A stretch of DNA of 64,000 bases from CADEGL01 sp050180485 (GTDB lineage: Bacteria > Pseudomonadota > Alphaproteobacteria > CADEGL01), in contig JBFXED010000001.1 of NCBI GenBank assembly GCA_050180485.1, positions 174,821 to 238,820 on the forward strand, given 5' to 3'. Both the position numbers and the translations under genes were made by a program. Positions 1-9,252 of this stretch are shown in pieces (positions within the stretch are counted from its first letter, which is position 1; each line of letters opens with the position of its first letter). The notes beneath the pieces are model-generated. The model was not told the origin of the DNA and did no database searches. It saw only the letters and a program-made list of their open reading frames with translations.

Positions 1-218
1 ACATCTGTGCCGATTTCAACAACCTCGCCTGCCCATTCGAGGCCAACAACGGTACCTGTGCCGCCAACCCCGCCATGCCGGTTTCCTGCAGCGATCGCCA
101 GTTCAGCGCGATTAAGGCCACTGGCGTGCACCCGAACGAGAATCTCGTTTGCTTTAGGTTGTGGCCGGGGCACGTCCTGAACGGTGAGTCCGGCGTCAGT
201 TACAACTGCGGCCTTCAT
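1..218 (-). CDS. Zinc/quinone-type MDR oxidoreductase, N-terminal part (cut by window edge)
   Basis: Reading leftwards from an ATG at 218, 72 codons are open to the window edge. The product starts MKAAVVTDAGLTVQDVP and continues with ILVRVHASGLNRAEL and VVGLEWAGEVVEIG, the GroES-like N-terminal fold of medium-chain dehydrogenases/quinone oxidoreductases. A GGAGG ribosome site lies just upstream of the start. No zinc-site Cys is seen at the usual early position, which favours a quinone oxidoreductase over a zinc alcohol dehydrogenase. The gene diverges from the CoA-ester cluster at 433 and probably belongs to the same island module. The C-terminal NAD(P)-binding half lies outside the window. 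Confidence 0.8.
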   Translation of the reverse strand, partial: MKAAVVTDAGLTVQDVPRPQPKANEILVRVHASGLNRAELAIAAGNRHGGVGGTGTVVGLEWAGEVVEIGTD

Positions 219-267
219 AAATGCGCCTCCTCGCTCCAGATGACTCTAGTACTAATGTGCTATGCAT

Positions 268-285
268 AATGCGCGTATGCGCATT
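268..285. promoter_or_regulatory. Inverted repeat between divergent genes, candidate operator
   Basis: AATGCGC and GCGCATT form perfect 7-bp arms separated by GTAT, about 50 bp upstream of the MDR gene and 148 bp upstream of the MaoC gene. The position in a divergent intergenic region and the dyad suit a transcription factor site, possibly for the LysR protein encoded at 12148-13071. The protein that binds is an inference. Confidence 0.4.
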
Positions 286-432
286 CTCACAACGGTTTGC
301 CCTTCCATCGATAAGAAGTGGTTACAGTCGCTTCGCATCGCTCATAACAACAAATCATAAACACCAATAAAAATCATGTGCCGGCAATTTGCGAGCGTGC
401 GAAACTCTGCCTCTCACATAACGTAGACGGGT

Positions 433-1374
433 ATGAAAAATTTCGCACTTAAAGAACCAGTTTTCGATGAGGTTTTTATCGGAGAAACAATCGGTCCCCG
501 GCGCGTAATTGCCGACGATCGATTTTTAAAGCAAGGGATGTTCGCGCTAGATGACTACAACCCTTGGTATATGGAGGGCCTGGCTGAGTCGAAGGCAAGA
601 ATTGTTCCTTCGAACATGATCCTCCGCGATCTCCATCTAATGATCGGCTATCACTATGATCCCGCTCGCATGATGGGCCTCCATCAACGAGAACAAGTGT
701 CATTCCATAGGCCAGTTCTCCTTGATACCCCGATGATTTACGAAGGGCGCTTTACGGAAAAATTCGAAAAGCGAGGTAAGGGGTATGTAGTTTACGAGGC
801 GGAAGCAAAGGATGAGAGGTCAGGCGAAGTTTTAGTGAGGCAGGTCTGTACGGAAATCATGCGTATACCCGAAAAAAAGCCGGCAGAGGAACACGGAGGC
901 ATCGACAAAAGTGGCGGCAAGCGTGTAGCAGGGCAGATTCCAAGTGGGCCGCCATTCGCTGAAAATGCGCATCCATCGTTGCCCATTGGTACTCCGATAA
1001 CCCCTCTAACAAAGTTCGCTCACCAAGATCAGATGTCTGTGTTCTCCGGATGCGACATGCAGTGGGTAAACATCCACACGAGCGTGGACCGCGCATATGA
1101 AGGGGGATACAGAGACACGCTTTTGGCCGGATTAATGCAAACGTGTTGGGTAAGCGAAATGGCGGCCAAATTTTTTGGAGAGAAATGGTTGCATCATGGG
1201 CGAATGAACCATGTCTACCTGAAACCCGTGTACAGGGGAGATAAAATAGATTGCTGGGGAGTCGTCGCTAAGCTTGAGGATCAAAATCAAGCCGACATAG
1301 CGTTGGAAATATGGACAACAAATCAAGACGGACAAATGACATCTGCGGGTTGGGCCGTATGCGCGATTGAATGA
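433..1374 (+). CDS. Double-hotdog MaoC-like (FAS1-like) hydratase/dehydratase
   Basis: 313 residues with two hotdog halves joined by a Lys/Gly-rich linker near 145-175. The second half carries a hydratase-like segment with D208 and H215 (CDMQWVNIHTS) followed by an AYEGG turn, resembling the Asp/His pair of MaoC-type 2-enoyl-CoA hydratases. The first half has DDYNPWY where an Asp-x-Asn-Pro-x-His site would be, with Trp/Tyr in place of His, so it is probably structural. Double-hotdog hydratases of this length include mesaconyl-C4-CoA hydratase and related enzymes; the substrate here is unknown. It leads a co-directional set with an acyl-CoA dehydrogenase, a second MaoC protein and a CoA-transferase, so hydration of an enoyl-CoA intermediate is the likely role. 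The ribosome site is weak. Confidence 0.75.
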   Translation: MKNFALKEPVFDEVFIGETIGPRRVIADDRFLKQGMFALDDYNPWYMEGLAESKARIVPSNMILRDLHLMIGYHYDPARMMGLHQREQVSFHRPVLLDTPMIYEGRFTEKFEKRGKGYVVYEAEAKDERSGEVLVRQVCTEIMRIPEKKPAEEHGGIDKSGGKRVAGQIPSGPPFAENAHPSLPIGTPITPLTKFAHQDQMSVFSGCDMQWVNIHTSVDRAYEGGYRDTLLAGLMQTCWVSEMAAKFFGEKWLHHGRMNHVYLKPVYRGDKIDCWGVVAKLEDQNQADIALEIWTTNQDGQMTSAGWAVCAIE

Positions 1375-1606
1375 ATTTTTCTAGTTTGGTTTTAGCCCAC
1401 TTGCTCCCCCCTCTTTGCGAGGCAGACGGCCCGTTTTCTGATGCAGTCACGCGGATCAAATAATATGAGCGCAATTAATATTCCGTAATAATTCGCATTT
1501 GCCGCTTACGCTGAAACCGGATACCCCGAGTAAAGTTTACAATGCATATGATCAAGAATCGCAGCTATCGAAGAGCTGCCATTCAGCGCGCGAGATTGCC
1601 TCTGAC

Positions 1607-2773
1607 ATGGATGCAAAAGCGGCTTTCAATTTAAGTTCCGAAGAAGTAGAGGTGCAGGAGCTTGCTCGGCGCCTCGCTAATGAGCAGCTCGCGTCGCGGG
1701 CGGCAGCGATCGATGCATCTGCAGAATATCCTCAAGACGTTTTTGATCTATTTAGAAAAGTCGGGCTGTTTGCGATTCCGTATCCTCCAGAATACGGAGG
1801 GATGAACAGCATGATGGCGTCGTGCCTCGCCATCGAGGAGCTGGCCCGAGTCTGTTACAACTCAGCATACATGCTGGTAGTTCAATGGGATCAGTTCGCA
1901 GTTCTGCTGGGGGGAGGTACGAAAGAACAACAAGAAAAGTATTTGCCGAAATTAGCGGCGGGCGAAATACGTGGCGCCATCTCTTTGACAGAACCACATA
2001 GTGGATCGGACGTCGCTGGAATCAAAACCCGTGCGGTCAGAGATGGTGATGGCTATCGGCTGAACGGGGCAAAAGTTTGGTGCACAAATGCCGCTGTAGC
2101 AGACTTTGTATTAGTCGCTGCTCGTACAGGCGCCCAGGAAGAGCGCGGAGTTCTTAGCTTATTTATCGTTGAACCAGGGATGAAAGGCTTCGAGATAGGA
2201 CCTTCTGAAAAGAAAATGGGAGGTCGCGGCATTCCTTCGTCGCCACTGTATTTCGACGACGTATACATCCCGAGTCATCATCGGGTTGGTGACGAAGGAA
2301 GTGGGTTTGCAATAGCCATGGACGAACTGAATCGCGCGCGCCCCATAGCCGCAGCGCGAGCGCTAGGATTGGCGCAAGGTGCGATGGATCTTGCTATCGA
2401 GTTTATCAAGTCCCGACAAGCATTTGGCCATCATATTTCAGACTTCCAAGGAATCCGATGGATGGTCGCAGACATGGCTACTCAAGTCGCTGCCGCTCGC
2501 AACTTGGTTTATCACGCGGCCAAGGCGGTTGATCGAGGTATCAGAGGGTATGAACTTAGACACCTTGCAGCTATCGCCAAACTACATGCAACTGAAACTG
2601 CTATGAAGGTCGCAACGGACGCTGTGCAGCTATTCGGCGCGGCGGGGATATCAAATGATTATCCGATAAACCGATATTTTAGGGATGCCAAAGTACTTCA
2701 GATCGTTGAGGGCACGAGTCAAGTCCAGCGCAATATCATTGCGCGCACAATGCTGGGAAAAGCGGCATTTTAA
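1607..2773 (+). CDS. Acyl-CoA dehydrogenase
   Basis: 388 residues when started at the ATG at 1607 (MDAKAAFNLS). The frame is open back to a TTG at 1499, but that adds 36 low-complexity residues outside the family's usual length. Order: helical N-domain, the beta-domain with LTEPHSGSDVAG, and the C-terminal helical domain with a short-chain-type catalytic glutamate, E368, in QIVEGTSQVQRN. The enzyme would oxidise an acyl-CoA to the 2-enoyl-CoA and pass electrons to ETF. Its place between two MaoC-fold genes and next to a CoA-transferase supports a CoA-thioester beta-oxidation-like route. The exact substrate cannot be read from the sequence. Confidence 0.9.
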   Translation: MDAKAAFNLSSEEVEVQELARRLANEQLASRAAAIDASAEYPQDVFDLFRKVGLFAIPYPPEYGGMNSMMASCLAIEELARVCYNSAYMLVVQWDQFAVLLGGGTKEQQEKYLPKLAAGEIRGAISLTEPHSGSDVAGIKTRAVRDGDGYRLNGAKVWCTNAAVADFVLVAARTGAQEERGVLSLFIVEPGMKGFEIGPSEKKMGGRGIPSSPLYFDDVYIPSHHRVGDEGSGFAIAMDELNRARPIAAARALGLAQGAMDLAIEFIKSRQAFGHHISDFQGIRWMVADMATQVAAARNLVYHAAKAVDRGIRGYELRHLAAIAKLHATETAMKVATDAVQLFGAAGISNDYPINRYFRDAKVLQIVEGTSQVQRNIIARTMLGKAAF

Positions 2774-2900
2774 ACAGGACATGAAGCGAATTCATCTTCT
2801 GCAATTTTGATCGTTACGCCGCCGTAAGCGATGCCGTTAGCATAAATCATAACCGAAGCATCCCCTGCTTCTTCGGAAGTGAACCTACAGGAAGTCGAAA

Positions 2901-3368
2901 ATGGAAGTATTAGGAATGGGGTTGTTCTTTGAGGACCTACCAGTTGGTAGGTGCTTCAAAACATTTGGACGGACTGTAACCGAAGCGGATATTACTAACT
3001 TTGTAAATTGCGTCGGAATGACAGAGGTTCTGTTCACAAACGTCGAATATCTGAAAACTCAATCAGAGATAGGCAAAAGATTCGCCCCCGGTGCTTTAAC
3101 ATTCAGCATGGCTGAGGGTTTACTCGCGGTGTACTCAAGCCAAATGACTGGAGAAGCATTTCTGGGGCTCGAATTAAAGATCGATGCACCAACATACGCC
3201 GGCGACACTATCCATGTTGAAACAGAAATAACCGAGTCGAGACAAAGTCGCAGTAAACCGCATCTCGGAATTGTTCACTCGCAAAACCGCGTCATAAACC
3301 AACGACAAGAAGTGGTTATGAATTACAAAGCGGTGCGCATGATTCGCGTACGTGGGAGCGAAAAATAA
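2901..3368 (+). CDS. MaoC-family single-hotdog protein
   Basis: 155 residues, one hotdog fold: VGRCFKTFGRTVTEADITNF at the front and FAPGALTFSMAEGL in the middle are typical of MaoC-like proteins. The Asp-x-Asn-Pro-x-His signature of active hydratases is missing; the corresponding loop reads NCVGMTEVLFTN. It may act with the double-hotdog protein at 433, bind acyl-CoA without hydrating it, or be a thioesterase-like relative. An AGGA ribosome site precedes the ATG by about 8 bases. Its stop codon overlaps the start of the CoA-transferase by one base (TAATG), so the two are translationally coupled. Confidence 0.75.
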   Translation: MEVLGMGLFFEDLPVGRCFKTFGRTVTEADITNFVNCVGMTEVLFTNVEYLKTQSEIGKRFAPGALTFSMAEGLLAVYSSQMTGEAFLGLELKIDAPTYAGDTIHVETEITESRQSRSKPHLGIVHSQNRVINQRQEVVMNYKAVRMIRVRGSEK

Positions 3369-4591
3369 TGTCTACGCAGCCGCGAGAGTCTGGAGAGCAC
3401 AGTCATCGCGCGATGACCGGCATTAGGGTTATAGATTTAAGCATTAATATCGTTGGACCCATAGCGACCCAAATGATGGGCGACATGGGGGCTGATGTCA
3501 TCAAGGTCGAGTCTCCGGAAGGAGACTTTATGAGGGCAGTGGGTCCTTCAAGAAGCACCGGAATGGGGGCTTTTTTTCTAAACATCAACCGGAATAAGCG
3601 CGGGATTTTGCTTAATTTGAAAGATCTGCGCTCAAAAGAGGCGCTTTTCCGGCTTATAAAGACGGCGGACGTCTTTGTGCACAATATGCGACCAGGTGCG
3701 ATAAAGCGACTTGGCCTCACCTATGACGAGATTAAGGCAGTACAGCCAAATATCGTTTACGCCTGGGCAAGCGGATTTGGGAAGGATAGTGATCGCGCGG
3801 ATCACCCCGCGTACGACGACGTAATTCAAGGAATTAGCGGAATACCCGACCTCTTCCGTAGAAGAAGCGGCACTCCAGAATACATGCCTACAATGATCGC
3901 TGATAAGTTATGCGGATATGCATTGGCAAACGGTATTACGACAGCCTTGCTACATCGCGAGCGGACAGGTGAGGGGCAGGAAGTTCACGTCCCTATGTAC
4001 GATACGATGGTCGCGTTCAATCTTATCGACCATTTGTGGAATGGAGTCTTGGCTGAGCCGGAAAAGGGTCTTGGCTATCAACGTGCGCTGACGCCGCACA
4101 GGCGTCCTCATAAAACCAAAGATGGCTACATCGCGGTGATGGCAAGCACGGATAGCCAATGGGCTAAGATGTTTGGAATTATAGGGAAGCCGGAGCTTGC
4201 GCAGGATGCACGGTTTGCTAAATCAGTCGACCGCGTCCCGCGTCTGGCAGAACTCTATGCGCTTGTCGCCGAACATTTAGAGAAGCGAACTACTGCCGAA
4301 TGGGTGGCAGAATTCGACCGTGCGCAAATTCCGAGCGGTGCCGTTAATACTTTAGAGGATTTGTTGTTAGACCCATATTTCGTCAAACAAGGTTTTTTCA
4401 GAAAGGAGACGCATCCTACTGAAGGGGCGATGCTATCAATCTCCCATCCCACTTATTATTCAAAGACAGCCTCCGTGTACGCACGCCAAGCGCCGCGTCA
4501 GGGACAGCACACTCGCGAAATTCTTGCGAGCATGAACTTTTCAGAAGAGGAAATTGATCTGCTCGAGCGTTCTGCCAGCGGAGCTGAATGA
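3368..4591 (+). CDS. Family III CoA-transferase (CaiB/BaiF)
   Basis: 407 residues. The N-terminal GIRVIDLSINIVGPIATQMM and GADVIKVESP segments are the CoA-binding start of family III transferases, and D179 in IADKLCG sits where the catalytic aspartate of formyl-CoA transferase forms the glutamyl/aspartyl anhydride. It would activate a carboxylic acid by moving CoA from a donor thioester. It is the last gene of the 433-4591 set and overlaps the upstream MaoC gene by one base. Because it is coupled to hydratase and dehydrogenase genes, it probably performs the entry (activation) step of the pathway. Confidence 0.9.
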   Translation: MSTQPRESGEHSHRAMTGIRVIDLSINIVGPIATQMMGDMGADVIKVESPEGDFMRAVGPSRSTGMGAFFLNINRNKRGILLNLKDLRSKEALFRLIKTADVFVHNMRPGAIKRLGLTYDEIKAVQPNIVYAWASGFGKDSDRADHPAYDDVIQGISGIPDLFRRRSGTPEYMPTMIADKLCGYALANGITTALLHRERTGEGQEVHVPMYDTMVAFNLIDHLWNGVLAEPEKGLGYQRALTPHRRPHKTKDGYIAVMASTDSQWAKMFGIIGKPELAQDARFAKSVDRVPRLAELYALVAEHLEKRTTAEWVAEFDRAQIPSGAVNTLEDLLLDPYFVKQGFFRKETHPTEGAMLSISHPTYYSKTASVYARQAPRQGQHTREILASMNFSEEEIDLLERSASGAE

Positions 4592-4607
4592 ACGATAGAC
4601 CTATCGT
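4592..4607. terminator. Short hairpin between convergent genes
   Basis: ACGATAG and CTATCGT form a perfect 7-bp stem with a two-base spacer directly after the CoA-transferase stop codon, facing a convergent gene. Only a short T stretch follows, so it is a weak intrinsic terminator candidate. Confidence 0.35.
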
Positions 4608-4644
4608 GTTTGACAGGCTTAGGTTCGCGCATTCTGGCTGTGAT

Positions 4645-6234
4645 TTACAACCGATCTTTCAAAATAACGGCGGCAGCATTGTGACCTGGAACTCCCGTAA
4701 CGCCCCCACCGGGATGTGTTGAGGCGCCACATTGATATAGTCCGTCGATCGGTGACCGATAATCCGCATAGTGTGGAACTGGCCGCTTGAAGAAAATCTG
4801 ATCTGCGGTCAACTCCATATGATGAATGTGTCCCCGAGGGAGGTCGAAGCGCTGTTCTAGATCAAGCGGGGTTAATGTCTCTTCATGAACGATGTGATTT
4901 TTAAAGCCGGGAGCGAATAGCTCTACCGCGTTAATAGCGGCTTTGAACAAATTTGGTCGCTGCTCATTCCAATTTGAATCACGCAGCGTGTATGGAGAAT
5001 GATTTCCAAAAATATTCACCACATACCTTCCGGCAGGCGCTAAAGACGAATCCACTACGCTTGGTACGCAAATTAACATCGCCGGATTTGGGGAAAAGTG
5101 GTGTGTCCGGACATCGGTAAATGCCCGCTCTAGATAATCGATAGAAGGGCCTATCCGGATTTGAGCTGGATAGCCAAAACCTGCTTCTCCCGCATCGAAG
5201 TTTTTGAATTTTGGCAGTCCGTCCAGTGCGAGATTCATCTTAAACGATGATGACTCGCTCCGAATGTTTTCAATCCCGATAAGAAAGTCGCTAGGAAGGT
5301 CCGATGGCGATAGCAGCTTTGTGAAGGTCGTACGTGCGCTAGCATTAGATATGACAATTTTTGAGAGAATTTCTTCACCACACGTAAGCGTAACGCCGGT
5401 AGCTTTTCCGTTTCGTGTCGTTATTGAAGTCACTTCAGAGTTGGTTCTGATTTTAACACCTAGGCTCTCGGCAGATTTTGCAATCGCAGTAGAAATGGAA
5501 CCCATTCCACCTCTCATAAAGCCCCACATGCCCGCTTCGGTGTTGCCGGGCCGAAGGAGCGGCCGAATTAAAACGAATGCGGTTCCAGGTGTGTTGGGTG
5601 ACGTAAAGTGGCCTCCGGCGCAGCCGGCATAGAACCCGATAACCGTTTTAGCCTCATCAGACTTGAACCAGCGACTGAGATACTCATGAGCACTCATAGT
5701 CAGCAAATCGAAAATCTCATAAAACTGATTTCCAATTTTTCGAAAGCGCCAGGCAAATTTTGCGAGGCCCACTCCATCTCCAAACCTTTTTGAACCGGGA
5801 TCTGGAGGTACTTCCCAAAGAAGCTTGTGCATAAATGGTGCCACCTTTCTCAAGTGGCTTCGGTAACGAATGAACGCCTCACCGTCTTTGGGATGAAACC
5901 GCGAAAACTCCTGAGCAACTCGCTGCTCGTCTTCCCAAAAGAAAACTCGATCACCGTTCGAAAGTGGATGATAGGGCGGCGGGGGAGGTAAGACCTCAAA
6001 ACCAAACTGCTTTAGCTTTAGATCAAGAATGATTTTTGGCTGAAGTAAGCCCATCACGTACGAAGCGCTAGATACCTTATATCCCGGCCAAAGTTCCTCA
6101 GTTGCCGCGGCCCCACCAATAATATGTCGCCGTTCCAATACACATACCGATAAGCCATGCTTAGCGAGATAGGACGCGCATACTAAGCCGTTGTGGCCGG
6201 CACCAACCACGATAGCGTCATACCTCTCTGCCAT
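4645..6234 (-). CDS. Phytoene-desaturase-like FAD oxidoreductase
   Basis: 529 residues. The N-terminus has the Rossmann dinucleotide site GAGHNGL (residues 11-17) followed by the VLERRHIIGG acidic end of the ADP-binding fold. The C-terminus has LYQCGASTHPGGGVTG and PGHNAA, the conserved end of the carotenoid desaturase/PYROXD2-type amine-oxidase family. No carotenoid synthesis genes are near, so a role in dehydrogenation of an island-specific substrate is more likely than carotenoid work. It is convergent with the CoA-transferase and divergent from the ABC importer at 6532. The substrate is unknown. Confidence 0.85.
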   Translation of the reverse strand: MAERYDAIVVGAGHNGLVCASYLAKHGLSVCVLERRHIIGGAAATEELWPGYKVSSASYVMGLLQPKIILDLKLKQFGFEVLPPPPPYHPLSNGDRVFFWEDEQRVAQEFSRFHPKDGEAFIRYRSHLRKVAPFMHKLLWEVPPDPGSKRFGDGVGLAKFAWRFRKIGNQFYEIFDLLTMSAHEYLSRWFKSDEAKTVIGFYAGCAGGHFTSPNTPGTAFVLIRPLLRPGNTEAGMWGFMRGGMGSISTAIAKSAESLGVKIRTNSEVTSITTRNGKATGVTLTCGEEILSKIVISNASARTTFTKLLSPSDLPSDFLIGIENIRSESSSFKMNLALDGLPKFKNFDAGEAGFGYPAQIRIGPSIDYLERAFTDVRTHHFSPNPAMLICVPSVVDSSLAPAGRYVVNIFGNHSPYTLRDSNWNEQRPNLFKAAINAVELFAPGFKNHIVHEETLTPLDLEQRFDLPRGHIHHMELTADQIFFKRPVPHYADYRSPIDGLYQCGASTHPGGGVTGVPGHNAAAVILKDRL

Positions 6235-6531
6235 CTGTTCGCTCCGATGCTGAGCTTGGTTACTTCGGAAGCTTCAGAAGGTATCGGGCGGAGGGGAGTC
6301 GACCAAATGTCGATATTTCAAGAGGTATTATGAGAATTCATGGCACACGCCGACTCATTAAACAGGGGAACCATTAATTCCCTTCATAAAGGAACAATAA
6401 TTGACATGCGACGACGGTGACTTTCCTTAGCTATCTTTCCTCAAAGGTATATGGGGAGGGGGGTATGAAAGACACCATCATAAAAGCCCTCTGTGTTCGA
6501 AGCAGTTTTGCAAAATTCGATGGAGGAGCTC
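6235..6531. promoter_or_regulatory. Divergent promoter region of flavoprotein and ABC importer
   Basis: This 297-bp A+T-rich gap lies between divergent genes. It contains a TTGACA hexamer at 6401-6406 reading towards the importer and an imperfect dyad (GGGAA, seven bases, TTCCC) near 6366-6382. No good -10 box at 17-bp spacing was found, so the promoter assignment is tentative. Confidence 0.35.
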
Positions 6532-8121
6532 GTGAAGCGACGGAATTTCCTGAAGCTTATGGGGGCAGGCGCCGCGGTGGCAGGCATGCGGCCCATGTAT
6601 GTGTCGGCACAAAGTGGAAAAACGCTTCGCTATATCGCGTCGAGTGATCTAGCAATCCTAGACCCAGTTGCGTCGACGGCATACTCCACGCGCAATCATG
6701 CCTTCATGGTCTATGATACTCTCTACGGCCTCGATTCCTCTTTTAAGCCATCACCGCAAATGCTTGAGGGGCACGAGGTCGATAAAGACGGTAAAAGTTG
6801 GACTCTGAAGTTACGCGATGGTCTCTTTTGGCACGACGGCGAGAAGGTTCTCGCGCGGGATTGCGTAGCGAGTATCGAGCGGTGGGGAAAAAAGGATGTG
6901 CTTGGCTCTGCCTTGATGGCGAGCACCGATAAATTAAGCGCAACTGACGACCGGACGATTCAGTTCAAATTGAAAAAGCCGTTCCCCTTGCTACCTGACG
7001 CTCTTGCAAAGGTGGCCTCTCCTATCTGCGTCATGATGCCCGAGAGGCTCGCTAAGACAGATCCAGGTCAAGCCGTTACCGAAGTTGTGGGTAGCGGTCC
7101 GTTTAGATATATCCAAGATGCGCGTGTCCCTGGCGCACTGAACGTGTATCGCAAGTTCGATAAATACAAACCGCGCAGTGACGGTAAGTCTGATTGGACC
7201 GCTGGACCAAAGGTTGTCTACTTCGACGAAGTGCGCTGGACCACGATCACTGATATTGCCACGGCGACAGCCGCTCTACAGAACGGAGAGCAGGATTGGT
7301 TGGAAATTGTTAACGCCGATATGCTGACACTGGTTCGTAAGGCGAAGGGTGTAACGACTAAAGTTCTAGACGTTTCCGGCGAAATGACGATGTTGCAGAT
7401 TAATCATCTGCAGCCCCCATTTAACAATGTGGCGATTAGGCGCGCCTTTTGGGGAGCCATTAATCAAAAGGAATTGATGCAAGCAGTAGTTGGAGCCAAC
7501 GATAGCTTGTACCAAGTACCTTTGGGATATTTTGCGCCAAATAGCCCAATGGCGAATAATGCGGGAATCGAAGTTCTCGCCAAACCCAGCGACCTTAACA
7601 AAGTTAAGGCCGACCTTGCTTCAGCTGGTTACAAAGGTGAGAAGGTCGTTCTGATCGTAGCAGCAGAAAATCCGACCTATAAAGCGCTCGGAGACGTGCT
7701 AGCCGACACGATGCGGAAAGTAGGAATGAACGTTGACTATGTTGCAACCGATCTCGCCACGCTCTTCGCCCGGCGGAAAAGTAAAGATTCCTCGGACCAA
7801 GGAGGGTGGAGCGCGTTTGTCACAGCTTGGGGTGGTCTTGATTGGCTGAATCCAGCTGTGCACGTGACCCTTCGCTCCAATGGACCAGACGCATATGCCG
7901 GCTGGGCAGATATCCCGAAAATTGTTCAATTGCGTGAGCGTTGGTTTGATGCACCTGACGTTGCAGCTCAAAAGAAAATTTGTGAAGAAATCCAGGCCGC
8001 AGCGTTTGAAAGCGTACCCTTTTACCCGCTGGGTAAGTATCTGAAGTCGACTGCTTATAGGGATAACATCACCAACGTGGGCAGCGGATTTCCGATGTTT
8101 TGGGGAGTTCGCCCCTCGTAA
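6532..8121 (+). CDS. ABC importer substrate-binding protein, family 5 (Dpp/Opp/Nik type), Tat-exported
   Basis: 529 residues from a GTG at 6532. This start is chosen because GGAGGAG lies five bases upstream and gives a clean twin-arginine leader, KRRNFLKLMGAGAAVAG; earlier GTG and ATG starts (6493, 6520) are possible. The mature part has the family order: FMVYDTLYGLDSS, WTLKLRDGLFWHDG and the lobe-closing segment ending FPMFWGVRP. Family 5 proteins bind peptides, glycosides, opines or nickel complexes. It is followed by two permeases and two ATPases in the same direction, a complete importer. A hairpin separates it from the permease. Confidence 0.92.
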   Translation: MKRRNFLKLMGAGAAVAGMRPMYVSAQSGKTLRYIASSDLAILDPVASTAYSTRNHAFMVYDTLYGLDSSFKPSPQMLEGHEVDKDGKSWTLKLRDGLFWHDGEKVLARDCVASIERWGKKDVLGSALMASTDKLSATDDRTIQFKLKKPFPLLPDALAKVASPICVMMPERLAKTDPGQAVTEVVGSGPFRYIQDARVPGALNVYRKFDKYKPRSDGKSDWTAGPKVVYFDEVRWTTITDIATATAALQNGEQDWLEIVNADMLTLVRKAKGVTTKVLDVSGEMTMLQINHLQPPFNNVAIRRAFWGAINQKELMQAVVGANDSLYQVPLGYFAPNSPMANNAGIEVLAKPSDLNKVKADLASAGYKGEKVVLIVAAENPTYKALGDVLADTMRKVGMNVDYVATDLATLFARRKSKDSSDQGGWSAFVTAWGGLDWLNPAVHVTLRSNGPDAYAGWADIPKIVQLRERWFDAPDVAAQKKICEEIQAAAFESVPFYPLGKYLKSTAYRDNITNVGSGFPMFWGVRPS

Positions 8122-8136
8122 GGCTGTAAGCTTGAA

Positions 8137-8167
8137 GGGCGGCTTTACGAAATGCGTGAAGCCGCTC
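8137..8167 (+). promoter_or_regulatory. Intercistronic stem-loop after binding-protein gene
   Basis: Two 13-base arms (GGGCGGCTTTACG / CGTGAAGCCGCTC) pair with one wobble and one mismatch around a five-base loop, 15 bases after the binding-protein stop. Such hairpins between binding-protein and permease genes commonly reduce read-through or protect the upstream mRNA so that more binding protein is made. No T-run follows, so it is not a full intrinsic terminator. Confidence 0.5.
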
Positions 8168-8310
8168 TTCTGGCCGAACTAGAGTTGGGGCGGATTTATC
8201 TTGGCATACGGAGTTGTCGTTACAGCTGAGGTTAGTCAGCGGCTTCTTCCATTCTGGCTTGCATCAAACTCTGTTCGTTGCTGTGTTTGTTATAGAACCC
8301 TGGGTCTAGC

Positions 8311-9252
8311 TTGATCGCGTACATTCTACGTCGCCTCTTAGCGACTATCCCGGTCATGTGCATAGTAGCGTTATTTGTATTTTCGCTACTGTACTTTGCG
8401 CCAGGCGATCCCGCCGCAATCATCGCGGGTGATCAAGCCTCGACGAAGGACATCGAACAGATTCGGCAGCGACTGGGCTTGGACCAGTCATTTGGGGTTC
8501 GGTTTTTCAATTGGTCATTTGATATTGCTCAAGGAAATTTTGGTACGTCACTGTTCGCCGGCGAGCCCGTACTCAAACTTATAATACAGCGGATGGAGCC
8601 AACCGCGTCTCTGATGCTGCTAACCCTGCTTCTGTCGGTCCTTATCGGTGTTCCCATGGGCGTGCTTGCTGTTTGGGCACCCGGATCGGTGATCGATCGA
8701 ATGATTATGGGTTTCGTGGTCGCAGGCTTTTCAATACCCGTGTTTATCGTTGGATATTTGCTCGCTTATATTTTTTCCCTGACGCTAGGAATTTTACCGG
8801 TACAAGGATATTCCCCGATTGGACGTGGTGTTGGAGCATGGCTGGCGAGCTTAATCCTACCGTCGCTGGCACTTTCATTCGCATACATCGCATTGATCGC
8901 GCGAATAACCCGCGCGGCGATGCTCGAAGTGTTGCAGCAGGACTACATCAGAACCGCACATGCAAAAGGACTGGCTGAAAAAACGGTTTTGTTTGTCCAC
9001 GCTCTCAAAAACGCATCAATACCGATCGTCACCGTGATTGGTATTGGGGTGGCAACGCTAATTGGTGGAGCAGTTGTTACCGAGAATGTGTTTGCCATAC
9101 CGGGAATTGGTCGACTAACGGTCGACGCAATTTTAAGGAGAGATTACCCGATAATTCAGGGTGTGGTTTTACTGTTTAGCTTTGGCTATTTGATCGTCAA
9201 CCTCCTTGTCGACATTACGTATACGGTCTTTGACCCAAGGATTCGCTATTGA
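8311..9252 (+). CDS. ABC importer permease, DppB/OppB type
   Basis: 313 residues, about six membrane segments. The start IAYILRRLLATIPVM and the following LLYFAPGDPAA are typical of DppB-like permeases, and the cytoplasmic loop RTAHAKGLAEKTVLFVHALKN is the EAA contact for the ATPase. The start is a TTG at 8311; no ATG or GTG gives the expected N-terminus, and no strong ribosome site is seen, suggesting low translation relative to the binding protein. The stop overlaps the next permease's start by four bases. Confidence 0.9.
   Translation: MIAYILRRLLATIPVMCIVALFVFSLLYFAPGDPAAIIAGDQASTKDIEQIRQRLGLDQSFGVRFFNWSFDIAQGNFGTSLFAGEPVLKLIIQRMEPTASLMLLTLLLSVLIGVPMGVLAVWAPGSVIDRMIMGFVVAGFSIPVFIVGYLLAYIFSLTLGILPVQGYSPIGRGVGAWLASLILPSLALSFAYIALIARITRAAMLEVLQQDYIRTAHAKGLAEKTVLFVHALKNASIPIVTVIGIGVATLIGGAVVTENVFAIPGIGRLTVDAILRRDYPIIQGVVLLFSFGYLIVNLLVDITYTVFDPRIRY

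Noticed and set aside
75..269. 64-codon plus-strand frame at the left edge
   Set aside because: It is antisense to the MDR gene start and its ribosome site, and has no family pattern.
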